A stretch of DNA of 64,000 nucleotides from Variovorax sp. MHTC-1 (GCF_003984645.1 NZ_RWKI01000021.1:1-64000); one strand, 5' to 3'; positions 17,657 through 26,507 are shown, counted from the stretch's first letter. Numbers and translations are program-made. The notes: generated by a model not told the origin, from the letters alone.

Positions 17657-18653
17657 GTTCGAGCGGCTTGGCTGGCGGGGGCACGGCCCGCATGATCTTG
17701 TCGATCAGGCCGTCGGGCGTGAGCCCTTCGGAGAGGCCCTCGTAGGACAGCGTCACGCGATGCCGCAGCACGTCGGGCACCAGCGCCGTCATGTCCTCGG
17801 GCAGCGCATAGCCGCGGCCGCGCAAGAGCGCCAGGGCGCGCGCGCCTTCGGTCAGGTTGATGCTGGCCCGCGGGCTGGCGCCGAAGGTGATGAAGCGACG
17901 CATGTCCTTCAGGCCGTGCCGCTCGGGCGTGCGCGTGGCCGACACCAGCCTGACCGCGTACTGGATCAGCGAAGGGTCGACATAGACGCGCCGCGCTTCT
18001 GCCTGCAGCGCCGCGAGCTGGTCGGTGGTCGCGACCGGGCTGGCCTCGACCGGCGCGCCGATCACGCGCTCGACGATCACGAACTCTTCCTCGTCGGTCG
18101 GATAGTCGACCAGCACCTTCATCATGAAGCGGTCGACCTGCGCCTCGGGCAGCGGGTAGGTGCCTTCGGTCTCGATCGGGTTCTGCGTCGCCATCACGAG
18201 GAAGGGACGCGGCACCTTGTGCGTCTCGCCCGCGATCGTGACCTGGCGCTCCTGCATCACTTCGAGCAGCGCGCTCTGCACCTTGGCCGGGGCGCGGTTG
18301 ATTTCGTCGGCCAGCAGCAGGTTGGCGAACACGGGCCCCAGGGAGGTGCTGAACTCGCCGGTCTTCTGGTTGTAGATGCGCGTGCCGACCAGGTCGGCCG
18401 GCACCAGGTCGGGCGTGAACTGGATGCGCTTGAACTGGCCGCGCACCGCATCGGCCAGCGTCTTGACGGTCAGGGTCTTGGCCAGCCCGGGAACGCCTTC
18501 GACCAGCAGGTGGCCGCCCGCCAGCACCGCGACCATCACGCGCTCGAGAAATCGGTCCTGGCCGACGACGACGCGCTTCACCTGGTAGAGGATCTGCTCC
18601 ATCAGCTCGGCGGTGGACGCGGAGGCGGAGGTCGGTTCGTTCTCTGTGCTCAT
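17637..18653 (-). CDS. MoxR family AAA ATPase
   Basis: A 338-residue MoxR-type AAA+ ATPase. Walker A GVPGLAKT (53-60), Walker B LLLADEINR and sensor 1 ATQNPIE are all clear, followed by the C-terminal lid domain. MoxR ATPases act as chaperones for maturation of partner VWA proteins. The start was placed at MSTENEP; the in-frame upstream 33 residues overlap the region before the protease gene's end and look non-coding. It heads the MoxR-DUF58-VWA trio, 34 bp after a membrane-anchored protease on the same strand. Confidence 0.92.
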   Translation of the reverse strand: MSTENEPTSASASTAELMEQILYQVKRVVVGQDRFLERVMVAVLAGGHLLVEGVPGLAKTLTVKTLADAVRGQFKRIQFTPDLVPADLVGTRIYNQKTGEFSTSLGPVFANLLLADEINRAPAKVQSALLEVMQERQVTIAGETHKVPRPFLVMATQNPIETEGTYPLPEAQVDRFMMKVLVDYPTDEEEFVIVERVIGAPVEASPVATTDQLAALQAEARRVYVDPSLIQYAVRLVSATRTPERHGLKDMRRFITFGASPRASINLTEGARALALLRGRGYALPEDMTALVPDVLRHRVTLSYEGLSEGLTPDGLIDKIMRAVPPPAKPLEHEKLVA

Positions 18654-18687
18654 GCTTGCTGCTTTCGATGAGGAATCGGAAAGACCA

Positions 18688-19674
18688 TCAGAAAGGCGGA
18701 GAGCCGGCGGCCGAGGCCGCGTTCTCGATCGGCACTGCAAAACCGATGCCAATGAAGGTGCGCTGCTGGGTCGGGTTGAGGATCGCGGTCACGATGCCGA
18801 GCACCTCGCCGTTCATGTTGATGAGCGGTCCGCCCGAATTGCCGGGGTTGGCGGCGGCGTCGAACTGGATCAGGTTGCCCAGCTCCTGCTTGCCCTCGGG
18901 CGACCGGAAAGAGCGCTTGAGGCCCGACACCACGCCGGCCGAGACCGAGGGGCCGATGCCGAAGGGAAAGCCGACCGCGGCCACCTGGTCGCCGGACTGC
19001 AGGTCGGCGGTCGAGCGCATCGTGGCCGGGATCAGGTCGTCGGGCAGCTTTTGCGCCTGCAGCACGGCGAGGTCGTTCTCGGGCTGCACGCCGGTGATCA
19101 CGGCGGGCGCCTCCAGGCCGTCGGCGAAAGTGACCTTGATCTTCTCGGCGCCCGCGACCACGTGCAGGTTGGTCAGGATGATGCCCTTGTCGACGACCAC
19201 GACGCCGGTCCCGACGCCGCGCTCCACCTCGCCCGGCGGTTCGTCGGCCTCGGGCGGCTTGCCCTTGGCGACGTTGTTGCCGCGCTTCTGGGTCTGGGCT
19301 TCCGGCGTCTTCTTTTCGGGCCCGTAGCCGACCACCCGCACCACCGAGGGACGGATGATCTCGGCTGCCTTGGCGGCCGGCGAGGGCAGGGTGGCGGTCT
19401 GCAGGGTGCGCAGCACGGCGGCGTCGATGTCCTTCTGCGTGTATTGGCGGATGTTCTGCTGCGGCCACAGCGCAATCGCCGAGCCCGAGGCGCCGAAGCA
19501 GACCGCAAGCAGCAGCGCGAAGCTGCGGCGTCCAGGCTGCCAGCGCGAGGCCGGGGCTTTAGCCGGTTGAGTTTCCGCGCCCACCTGGGCTTCGTCGGAC
19601 GCCTCGGGCGTTCGAGACTCGGCCGCATCCTGCGGCGCGCGGGGCGAGCGACTGTAGAAAGCAGGCCTGCGCAT
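18688..19674 (-). CDS. Membrane-anchored trypsin-like serine protease (DegP/HtrA-type, no PDZ)
   Basis: A 328-residue S1C-type protease with the triad H171 (TNLHVV), D201 (ENDLAVL) and S280 (GNSGGPL). A single helix at about residues 51-70 would place the catalytic domain in the periplasm. The chain ends shortly after the protease domain, so the PDZ domains of DegP/DegS are absent. A GGAGGT ribosome site fits the ATG at 19674; an upstream in-frame ATG at 19746 was not used. The gene is probably co-transcribed with moxR downstream, suggesting a linked envelope quality-control role. Confidence 0.88.
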   Translation of the reverse strand: MRRPAFYSRSPRAPQDAAESRTPEASDEAQVGAETQPAKAPASRWQPGRRSFALLLAVCFGASGSAIALWPQQNIRQYTQKDIDAAVLRTLQTATLPSPAAKAAEIIRPSVVRVVGYGPEKKTPEAQTQKRGNNVAKGKPPEADEPPGEVERGVGTGVVVVDKGIILTNLHVVAGAEKIKVTFADGLEAPAVITGVQPENDLAVLQAQKLPDDLIPATMRSTADLQSGDQVAAVGFPFGIGPSVSAGVVSGLKRSFRSPEGKQELGNLIQFDAAANPGNSGGPLINMNGEVLGIVTAILNPTQQRTFIGIGFAVPIENAASAAGSPPF

Positions 19675-19763
19675 CGGGCACCTCCGGCAAAAATATCGAC
19701 GCGTGAGAGAGGCACGGTAGCACGCTTTCTCCGGCCGTGCATGCATTCGGGCATCATCGCGCG

Positions 19764-20624
19764 ATGGCCGTCTTCATCGATACCCACTGCCACCTCGATG
19801 CACCGGAATTCGGCACCGAAATGCCCGCAATACGGGCGCGTGCGGCGGCCCGGAACGTTGCCCTGTGCGTGATTCCGGCGGTGGCGGCCACCAACTTCGC
19901 AACGGTGCGCGAACTCGCGCATGCCCAGAACGATGCCTACGCGCTGGGCATCCACCCGATGTGCACCAACGAGGCGCAGGACGAGCACCTGGCGCTGCTC
20001 GACGCGGAACTTGCCGCGCACCGCGACGACCCGCACCTGGTGGCGGTGGGCGAGATCGGGCTCGATTTCTTCGTGCCGGGCCTGGATCCCGACAAGCAGG
20101 AGCGCTTCTTTCACACTCAGTTGCAACTCGCACGCAAACATGGACTGCCGGTGATCATTCATGTGCGCCGGTCGGTGGACAAGGTCTTGAAGCATCTGCG
20201 GCAGGTCGCGCCCGGCCAGACCTGGCAGGGCATCGCGCATGCGTTCAACGGCAGCGCGCAGCAGGCGCAGGCCTGCATCGAGTTGGGCCTCAAGCTGGGC
20301 TTCGGCGGCGCCGTGACCTTCGAGCGCGCATTGCAGCTGCGGCGTCTTGCCGCAACGCTGCCGCTCGCGTCGATCGTGATGGAGACCGATGCGCCCGACA
20401 TCCAGCCGCATTGGCTCTACCGCACCGAAGCGCAGCGTGCGGCGGGCGAGCCGCAGGGTCGCAACGAGCCGGGCGAGCTGCCGCGCATCGCCGAAGTCGT
20501 GGCCGGGCTGCGCGGTATCGCGCTCGATGCGCTGGCGCAGGCGACCACGCGAAACGCCGTTTCGGCGCTGCCGCGTCTGTCATCGCTGATCGATGCGTCG
20601 GCCGGCATGCCGCAGCACGCGTAG
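19764..20624 (+). CDS. TatD family metal-dependent hydrolase
   Basis: A 286-residue TatD-type (beta/alpha)8 metal hydrolase. The metal-binding THCHLD motif (H8, H10) is at the N-terminus, with GEIGLDF, HVR and METDAPD further on. Family members are 3'-5' DNA exonucleases implicated in DNA repair and quality control. The start at MAVFIDTH is the conserved family start; nine extra residues from 19737 are possible but overlap the promoter of the divergent protease gene. TatD paralogues (YcfH, YjjV) cannot be separated here. Confidence 0.9.
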   Translation: MAVFIDTHCHLDAPEFGTEMPAIRARAAARNVALCVIPAVAATNFATVRELAHAQNDAYALGIHPMCTNEAQDEHLALLDAELAAHRDDPHLVAVGEIGLDFFVPGLDPDKQERFFHTQLQLARKHGLPVIIHVRRSVDKVLKHLRQVAPGQTWQGIAHAFNGSAQQAQACIELGLKLGFGGAVTFERALQLRRLAATLPLASIVMETDAPDIQPHWLYRTEAQRAAGEPQGRNEPGELPRIAEVVAGLRGIALDALAQATTRNAVSALPRLSSLIDASAGMPQHA

Positions 20625-20748
20625 GCCAAGTGCCCGACTTCCGCGCCAGCGCGTCGATGGCGCGATCCGGATGTCATCCTTGGGCTTCGAGTGTTCGTTC
20701 TTGGCCAGTGGCAAGTTCGTCACTCCAACTCATCAAAGGAGCTTTCCC

Positions 20749-21126
20749 ATGAACAAATCGTCCATCCGCACCTTGCCTGCCGTGCTGGCCCTGGCCCTGG
20801 CATCCATCGGCCTGTCGGCCGTGGCGCAAACCCAGTCCGCACCCCAGCCAGCGCCGGCGACGCAGGAGCCGACCATGACCGAGAAGGCCAAGGAAACCGG
20901 CAAGGACGCCGTCGACGCCACCAAGCGCACGACGAAGAAGGTCGTTGGCGCCACCGAGCGCGGCGTCAAGAAGGCAGGTACAGCCACCAAGAACGTCGCG
21001 AAGAAGACCGGCGATGCCGTGTCGAGCGCGGGCCACAAGACGGCCGACGGCATGCGCAGCGCCGGCCAGAAGATCGGCGAGAAGGTGCCCGGCACGGCAG
21101 AGCACGATGCCGCCAAGAAGCCCTGA
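20749..21126 (+). CDS. Exported Lys/Ala/Thr-rich repetitive protein (LEA-like)
   Basis: A 125-residue protein with a clear signal peptide (residues 1-27, ending AVAQ) and a mature part made of degenerate 11-residue-like units rich in Lys, Ala, Gly and Thr (TKRTTKK, TERGVKKAG, TKNVAKKTGDA, HKTADGM). Such composition resembles late-embryogenesis-abundant or hydrophilin proteins, which are disordered and linked to desiccation or osmotic tolerance. The protein is strongly basic and would be periplasmic. An AAAGGAG ribosome site precedes the ATG and a strong terminator follows, so it is a single-gene unit. Function is a guess. Confidence 0.75.
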   Translation: MNKSSIRTLPAVLALALASIGLSAVAQTQSAPQPAPATQEPTMTEKAKETGKDAVDATKRTTKKVVGATERGVKKAGTATKNVAKKTGDAVSSAGHKTADGMRSAGQKIGEKVPGTAEHDAAKKP

Positions 21127-21152
21127 GTCCCTGGGCTCGGCTGTCGCCAACA

Positions 21153-21175
21153 ACCCGCCTCGGCGGGTTTTTTTG
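21153..21175 (+). terminator. Rho-independent terminator
   Basis: A stem of ACCCGCC and GGCGGGT with a short loop, followed by a run of seven T, 27 bp after the stop of the LEA-like gene. It separates that gene from the glycosylase operon. Confidence 0.9.
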
Positions 21176-21189
21176 TGTCTACTGCACGC

Positions 21190-21711
21190 ATGAAGAAAGC
21201 ATCGCCTGCGCCGCCGCTGCGGCTCACCGGCCTCGATCCGATCGTCTCGGATCGCACCGTCGTTCTCGTCCTCGGCAGTTTCCCGGGCGGCCGTTCGCTC
21301 GCCGTGGGGCAGTACTATGCGCACCCGCAAAACCACTTCTGGAAGATCTTGCAAGCGATTTGGCCCGACCACCCGCTCCCCGCGGGGGCAGACAGTTATC
21401 CCGCCCGCCGTGACTGGCTGCTCGAGCGCGGCCTCGGCCTCTGGGATGTGTACGCCGCTTGCGAGCGCGAAGGCAGCCTCGATTCGGCGATCCGCAACGG
21501 CGAGGCGAACGACATCGCGGGCCTTGCGCTGCCCGGGCTGGCCGCGATCGCGCACAACGGCGGCGAAAGCTTCAAGCATGCGCGACACACCCAGGGCCTC
21601 GGCGTGCCGGTCTATCGGCTGCCGTCCTCGAGCGCGGCGAACGCATCGTGGACCTTCGATCGCAAGCTCGAGGCCTGGCGCGAGGTCTTCCTGAAGCACG
21701 GACTGGTCTGA
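21190..21711 (+). CDS. DNA-deoxyinosine glycosylase (uracil-DNA glycosylase superfamily, family 6 type)
   Basis: A 173-residue protein. The LGSFPGGRSLAVGQYYAHPQNHFW block at residues 28-51 and the C-terminal LPSSSAAN motif fit hypoxanthine-DNA glycosylases of the UDG superfamily. These excise deaminated adenine (deoxyinosine) from DNA. The start is at the ATG; a GTG 15 bp earlier lies within the terminator T-run and was rejected. The TGA stop overlaps the next ATG by one base, so it is coupled to a spermidine-synthase-like gene and then to a secretion ATPase, an unexpected combination. Confidence 0.82.
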   Translation: MKKASPAPPLRLTGLDPIVSDRTVVLVLGSFPGGRSLAVGQYYAHPQNHFWKILQAIWPDHPLPAGADSYPARRDWLLERGLGLWDVYAACEREGSLDSAIRNGEANDIAGLALPGLAAIAHNGGESFKHARHTQGLGVPVYRLPSSSAANASWTFDRKLEAWREVFLKHGLV

Positions 21712-22478
21712 TGGCGGCGAGGAAAGCCGCGGCGCCCGAACTTCCGGAAGTCAATTTCTCCGACTGGGGCGATGTGCGCTACCTGCACCTCGGCACCGAG
21801 TGGGTACAGGGCTCGATGAAGCTGGATGCGCCCTTCGAGATCGAACTCGAGTACGTGCAGCGCATGATGGCCTGGCTGCTTTTCGTCGATGCCGCGAGCG
21901 TGCGCAGCCGCCATGCGATGCAGCTGGGTCTGGGCGCAGCGAGCCTCACCAAGTTCTGCCGCAAGACGCTGGGCATGCGCACCACGGCGGTCGAGCTCAA
22001 TCCGCAGGTGGTCGCGGCCTGCCGCGGCTGGTTCAAGCTGCCGGCCGATGACGCGAGGCTGCACGTGATCGTCGCCGATGCGGCGGTCGAGATCCGGCGG
22101 CCGCTGTGGCAGGGCGATGTGGACGTGCTGCAGGTCGACCTGTACGACCACGAGGCCGCCGCGCCGGTGCTCGACAGCGAAGCCTTCTATGCCGACTGCC
22201 GCGCCCTGCTGACCGAGGACGGCTGCATGACGGTCAACCTGTTCGGCCGCTCCTCGAGCTACGAGCGCAGCCTCGAGAAGATCGCCGCCGCCTTCGGCGA
22301 AGATGCGCTCTGGGCCTTCAGGCCCACGCGCGAGGGCAACACGGTGGTGCTGGCCCAGCGCACGCCCGGCCGGCCGAAGCGCCCCGTGCTTGCCGATCGC
22401 GCCCAAAGCATCCAGACTCGGTGGGGCCTGCCTGCGCCGAAGTGGCTGCGGGTGTTCAAACCCATTGCTGATTCATGA
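21711..22478 (+). CDS. Spermidine synthase-like methyltransferase-fold protein
   Basis: A 255-residue Rossmann-type protein resembling the spermidine synthase/SAM-dependent methyltransferase superfamily. It has a nucleotide-binding loop (MQLGLGAASLTKF, residues ~68-80), an acidic residue after the next strand (AVELNPQVV) and a DVLQVDLYDHEAAAP segment equivalent to the catalytic-loop aspartates of polyamine synthases. No polyamine partner gene is nearby, so the substrate is open. It starts in a TGATG overlap with the glycosylase and overlaps the GspE-type gene by 4 bp. Confidence 0.72.
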   Translation: MAARKAAAPELPEVNFSDWGDVRYLHLGTEWVQGSMKLDAPFEIELEYVQRMMAWLLFVDAASVRSRHAMQLGLGAASLTKFCRKTLGMRTTAVELNPQVVAACRGWFKLPADDARLHVIVADAAVEIRRPLWQGDVDVLQVDLYDHEAAAPVLDSEAFYADCRALLTEDGCMTVNLFGRSSSYERSLEKIAAAFGEDALWAFRPTREGNTVVLAQRTPGRPKRPVLADRAQSIQTRWGLPAPKWLRVFKPIADS

Positions 22479-24265
22479 GCGCTGTTTCCTCCTCGACCCC
22501 ATCTGCTCTGTCCCGCCACGAAGGACCGCTCGACCTGCGGCACCTGATCGAGTGGCTCGCCAAGGACGGCGTGATCTCTCCGGTGGAGGCCAAGCGCACG
22601 CTGGCGCGCTGCGCGCAGGCCGAGAGCCGGCAGCATCCGCTGGTTCGGCTCGCGAATGTCGCGATGACGCGCGAGAGCGACGGCAAGCCGCTCGACCTGG
22701 AGATGCTGAGCCAGTGGCTCGCCGGCCGCGCGGGCCTGGCCTATCTGCGCATCGATCCGCTGCGGGTCGACGTGGGCAAGGTGGCCGACACCATGAGCGC
22801 GGCGTACGCGGAGCGGCACAAGGTGCTGCCGGTGCAGGTCACGCCTGCCGAGGTGGTGGTGGCCACCGCCGAGCCCTTCCTCACCGACTGGATCGCGGAG
22901 GTCGAGCGCCAGGCGCGCCGCGCGGTGCGGCGCGTGGTCGCGAACCCGGTCGACATCCAGCGCTACACGGCGGAGTTCTTCTCGCTGGCCAAGTCGGTGC
23001 GCGCGGCGCAGAAGGCCGGCGGCAGTGCCGGCGGCGCCAGCTTCGAGCAGCTGGTCGAGCTCGGCAAGAGCAACAAGCAGCTCGATGCCAACGACCAGAG
23101 CGTGGTGCAGGTAGTCGACTGGCTCTGGCAGTACGCCTTCGACCAGCGCGCCAGCGACATCCACCTGGAGCCGCGGCGCGAGCAGGGCGTGATCCGCTTC
23201 CGCATCGACGGCGTGCTGCATCCGGCCTACCAGATGCCGATGGGCGTGATGAACGCGATGGTGTCGCGCATCAAGCTGCTCGGCCGCATGGACGTGGTCG
23301 AGAAGCGCCGGCCGCTGGACGGCCGCATCAAGACCCGCAACATGCGCGGCGAAGAGATCGAGATGCGGCTCTCCACGCTGCCCACCGCCTTCGGCGAGAA
23401 GATGGTGATGCGGATCTTCGATCCCGACACCGCGGTCAAGGACCTCGATGCGCTGGGCTTCGCGCAGCACGATGCGCAGCGCTGGGAGCAGCTCGTGACG
23501 CGCCCGCACGGCATCATCCTGGTGACGGGGCCGACCGGCTCCGGCAAGACCACCACGCTGTACTCCACGCTCAAGCGCGTCGCGACCGAGGAGGTCAACG
23601 TGAGCACGATCGAGGATCCGATCGAAATGATCGAGCCCTCCTTCAACCAGACGCAGGTGCAGCCGCAGCTCGACTTCGGCTTCACCGAGGGCCTGCGCGC
23701 GCTGATGCGGCAGGACCCGGACATCATCATGGTGGGCGAGATTCGCGACATCGCGACGGCCGAGATGGCGGTGCAGGCCGCGCTCACCGGCCACCTGGTC
23801 TTCAGCACGCTGCACACCAACGATGCGCCGAGCGCGATCACACGGCTGATGGAGCTCGGCGTGCCCAACTACCTCGTCAATGCGACCATGCTCGGCGTGC
23901 TGGCCCAGCGCCTGGTGCGCACGCTGTGCCCGCATTGCAAGGCGCCGGACGACAGCATCACGCGCGAGCAGCTCGGCGACTTCGTCAAGCCCTGGCAGAT
24001 CACGGGCTCGGTGCGGGCCTACAAGCCGGTCGGCTGCGTCGACTGCCGCATGACGGGCTACCGCGGCCGCATGGGCCTGTACGAACTTCTCACCGTGGGC
24101 GAGGGCTTCAAAACGCTGGTCAACAAGGAGCCTAACCTCGCCGGGCTGCGCCGCCAGGCCGTGACCGACGGCATGCGGCCGCTGCGGCTCGCGGGTGCGC
24201 TGCGCGTGGCCGAGGGCCTGACGACCATCGACGAAGTCTTGAGCGCGACTCCGCCGCTCGAGTAA
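22475..24265 (+). CDS. GspE/PulE-type secretion ATPase
   Basis: A 596-residue type II/type IV pilus secretion ATPase. It has an N-terminal GspE domain, Walker A GPTGSGKT (352-359), Asp box EDPIEM, Walker B DIIMVGEIRD, His box, and a tetracysteine zinc element with C485, C488, C521 and C524. Such enzymes power pseudopilus or pilus assembly. No gspF, gspG, pilC or pilus genes lie nearby; instead it is coupled to the spermidine-synthase-like gene. It may serve a secretion system encoded elsewhere. Confidence 0.92.
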   Translation: MSAVSSSTPSALSRHEGPLDLRHLIEWLAKDGVISPVEAKRTLARCAQAESRQHPLVRLANVAMTRESDGKPLDLEMLSQWLAGRAGLAYLRIDPLRVDVGKVADTMSAAYAERHKVLPVQVTPAEVVVATAEPFLTDWIAEVERQARRAVRRVVANPVDIQRYTAEFFSLAKSVRAAQKAGGSAGGASFEQLVELGKSNKQLDANDQSVVQVVDWLWQYAFDQRASDIHLEPRREQGVIRFRIDGVLHPAYQMPMGVMNAMVSRIKLLGRMDVVEKRRPLDGRIKTRNMRGEEIEMRLSTLPTAFGEKMVMRIFDPDTAVKDLDALGFAQHDAQRWEQLVTRPHGIILVTGPTGSGKTTTLYSTLKRVATEEVNVSTIEDPIEMIEPSFNQTQVQPQLDFGFTEGLRALMRQDPDIIMVGEIRDIATAEMAVQAALTGHLVFSTLHTNDAPSAITRLMELGVPNYLVNATMLGVLAQRLVRTLCPHCKAPDDSITREQLGDFVKPWQITGSVRAYKPVGCVDCRMTGYRGRMGLYELLTVGEGFKTLVNKEPNLAGLRRQAVTDGMRPLRLAGALRVAEGLTTIDEVLSATPPLE

Positions 24266-24386
24266 GCGCTTCGGCGCGGCGTCGCGCCCCGGGATAACCC
24301 TAGGCTCTCGCTAGGTGGAATCCACATCAAGCTGACCACTGCCTGATCACACAATCCGCTGTTCGAATTTTTCGAGGGGACTGTTC

Positions 24387-24875
24387 GTGAAAATCAAGAG
24401 TCAGAAGGACTTCTTTGCGGGTCTGATGTTCACCATCGTCGGCATCGCCTTCGCATGGGGCGCAACGACCTACAACGTGGGCACCGGCGCGCGCATGGGC
24501 CCGGGCTACTTTCCGCTGATGCTGGGCATCCTGTTGGGCATCCTGGGGATCATCGTGATCTTCACGGCCCTCACCATCGAGACGGTGGACGGCGAGCCGA
24601 TCGGAAAGATCGCATGGCGGCCGCTGGGCTACATCATCGGTTCCAACCTGGTGTTCGGCGTGCTGCTCGGCGGCCTGCCGACCTTCGGGCTCCCCGCCAT
24701 GGGACTGATCGCCGCGATCTACGCGCTGGTGCTGATCGCCGGCCTCGCGGGCGAGCACTACAGCCTCAAGGCCAGCCTGATCCTCGCCACCATTCTTGCC
24801 GTCGGCAGCTACGTCGCCTTCGTGGTCCTGCTGAAGCTGCAGTTCCAGGTGTGGCCTACCTTCATCACCGGTTGA
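24387..24875 (+). CDS. Tripartite tricarboxylate transporter small membrane subunit (TctB family)
   Basis: A 162-residue protein with four predicted helices (about 12-30, 42-66, 82-112, 125-150) and the TctB-typical GAGYFP-like segment (GARMGPGYFPLMLG). With TctA it forms the secondary transporter that accepts ligand from a periplasmic Bug receptor. The start is a GTG with a GAGGGGA ribosome site 6 bp upstream. Upstream, 24300-24315 carries the direct repeat CTAGG-N6-CTAGG, a possible response-regulator site. Confidence 0.88.
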   Translation: MKIKSQKDFFAGLMFTIVGIAFAWGATTYNVGTGARMGPGYFPLMLGILLGILGIIVIFTALTIETVDGEPIGKIAWRPLGYIIGSNLVFGVLLGGLPTFGLPAMGLIAAIYALVLIAGLAGEHYSLKASLILATILAVGSYVAFVVLLKLQFQVWPTFITG

Positions 24876-24888
24876 GAACGACAACACC

Positions 24889-26403
24889 ATGGATCTCGTC
24901 AATAACCTCTCCATCGGGTTCACTGCGGCGTTCACGCTGCAGAACCTCATCTACGCCTTCGTTGGCTGCCTGCTGGGCACGCTGATCGGCGTCCTGCCCG
25001 GCATCGGTCCGGTCGCCACCATCGCGATGCTGCTGCCGGCCACGTATGCGCTGCCGCCGGTGGCCGCGCTGATCATGCTGGCGGGCATCTACTACGGCTC
25101 GCAGTACGGCGGCTCGACCACCGCGATCCTGGTCAACCTGCCGGGCGAGTCGTCCTCCGTCGTGACCGTGATCGACGGGCACCAGATGGCCAAGCAGGGG
25201 AGAGGGGGAGCGGCACTCGCGGCCGCCGGCCTGGGCTCCTTCTTCGCCGGCTGCGTGGGCACCTTGATCCTGGCGGCCTTCGCGCCGCCCCTGACCGAGC
25301 TGGCCTTCAAGTTCGGACCGGCCGAGTACTTCTCGCTGATGGTGCTGGGCCTGATCGGCGCCGTGGTGCTGGCCTCGGGCTCGCTGATCAAGGCGATCTG
25401 CATGATCATCCTCGGCCTGCTGCTGGGCCTGGTCGGCACCGACGTGAACTCGGGCGTGGCGCGCTACAGCTTCGACATCCCGGAGCTGACCGACGGCATC
25501 AGCTTCATCGTGATCGCGATGGGCGTGTTCGGCTACGGCGAAATCATCTCCAACCTCGCGCGCCCGGAGGAAGACCGCCAGGTCTTCACCTCCGAAGTGC
25601 ACCACCTGTGGCCGACCAAGGAAGACTTCAGGAACGGCGTGCCCGCGGTGCTGCGCGGCACCGCGCTCGGTTCCTGCCTCGGCATCCTGCCGGGCGGCGG
25701 CGCCCTGCTGTCGGCCTTTGCGGCCTACACGATGGAAAAGAAGCTCAAGCTCAGGCCAGGCGAAATTCCCTTCGGCAAGGGCAACATCCGCGGCGTCGCG
25801 GGTCCCGAAGCGGCCAACAACGCCGGCGCGCAGACGTCCTTCATTCCGTTGCTGACGCTCGGCATTCCGCCGAACCCGGTGATGGCGCTGATGGTCGGCG
25901 CGATGACCATCCACAACATCCAGCCCGGCCCGCAGGTGATGACCAGCAACCCCGAGCTGTTCTGGGGCCTGATCGCCTCGATGTGGATCGGCAACCTGAT
26001 GCTGATCGTCCTGAACCTGCCGCTGATCGGCATCTGGATCAAGCTGCTGTCCATTCCCTACCGCTGGCTGTTCCCGGCCATCGTGCTGTTCTGCGCGATC
26101 GGCGTGTACTCGACCAACAACAACACCTTCGACGTCTGGATGGTCGCGATCTTCGGCATCATCGGCTATGCCTTCATCAAGCTCGGCTGCGAGCCGGCGC
26201 CGCTGCTGCTGGGGCTGATCCTCGGGCCGATGATGGAAGAGAACCTGCGGCGCGCGCTCTTGCTCTCGCGCGGCACCTGGAGCGTGTTCGTCACGCGGCC
26301 GATCTCGGCCGGCCTGCTCATCGCGGCCGCCCTCATGATCGTGATCGTCTTGCTGCCCGCCGTGAAGTCCAAGCGCGAGGAAGCCTTCGTCGAACCAGAC
26401 TAG
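24889..26403 (+). CDS. Tripartite tricarboxylate transporter large membrane subunit (TctA family)
   Basis: A 504-residue integral membrane protein with about 11-12 helices. The TctA hallmarks are present: GTLIGVLPGIGPVATIAML near the N-terminus, YYGSQYGGSTTAIL, and PGGGALLSAFAAYT in the second half. The carrier uses a cation gradient for uptake of carboxylates. It is 13 bp after tctB. The Bug receptor gene follows, but a 90-bp repeat and a terminator lie between, so the receptor may be transcribed separately; receptor genes are more often first in such operons. Confidence 0.93.
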   Translation: MDLVNNLSIGFTAAFTLQNLIYAFVGCLLGTLIGVLPGIGPVATIAMLLPATYALPPVAALIMLAGIYYGSQYGGSTTAILVNLPGESSSVVTVIDGHQMAKQGRGGAALAAAGLGSFFAGCVGTLILAAFAPPLTELAFKFGPAEYFSLMVLGLIGAVVLASGSLIKAICMIILGLLLGLVGTDVNSGVARYSFDIPELTDGISFIVIAMGVFGYGEIISNLARPEEDRQVFTSEVHHLWPTKEDFRNGVPAVLRGTALGSCLGILPGGGALLSAFAAYTMEKKLKLRPGEIPFGKGNIRGVAGPEAANNAGAQTSFIPLLTLGIPPNPVMALMVGAMTIHNIQPGPQVMTSNPELFWGLIASMWIGNLMLIVLNLPLIGIWIKLLSIPYRWLFPAIVLFCAIGVYSTNNNTFDVWMVAIFGIIGYAFIKLGCEPAPLLLGLILGPMMEENLRRALLLSRGTWSVFVTRPISAGLLIAAALMIVIVLLPAVKSKREEAFVEPD

Positions 26404-26409
26404 GGCTCG

Positions 26410-26499
26410 CCCCCAGGCTCCGCGCACTTCGTGTCGCTGCGCCAACCCCCTACCGGGGGCAACACCAGCGGCCCGGCAAAGCCGGTTCCGCGGTGTTCC
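26410..26499. repeat. 90-bp dispersed extragenic repeat, copy 1
   Basis: It starts CCCCCAGGCTCCGCGCACTT and ends AAGCCGGTTCCGCGGTGTTCC. A second copy with about four differences lies at 29171-29261 in the same orientation. It contains internal hairpins (ACCCCCTACCGGGGG; CCGGCAAAGCCGG; and ACACCAGCGG with CCGCGGTGT). Together the copies bracket the Bug receptor and GGT genes. Confidence 0.85.
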
Positions 26500-26507
26500 T
26501 GGAACGC

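Noticed and set aside
21175..21189. GTG start for the deoxyinosine glycosylase.
   Set aside because: It lies inside the T-run of the terminator of the preceding gene, so an mRNA carrying it would be unlikely to start there.
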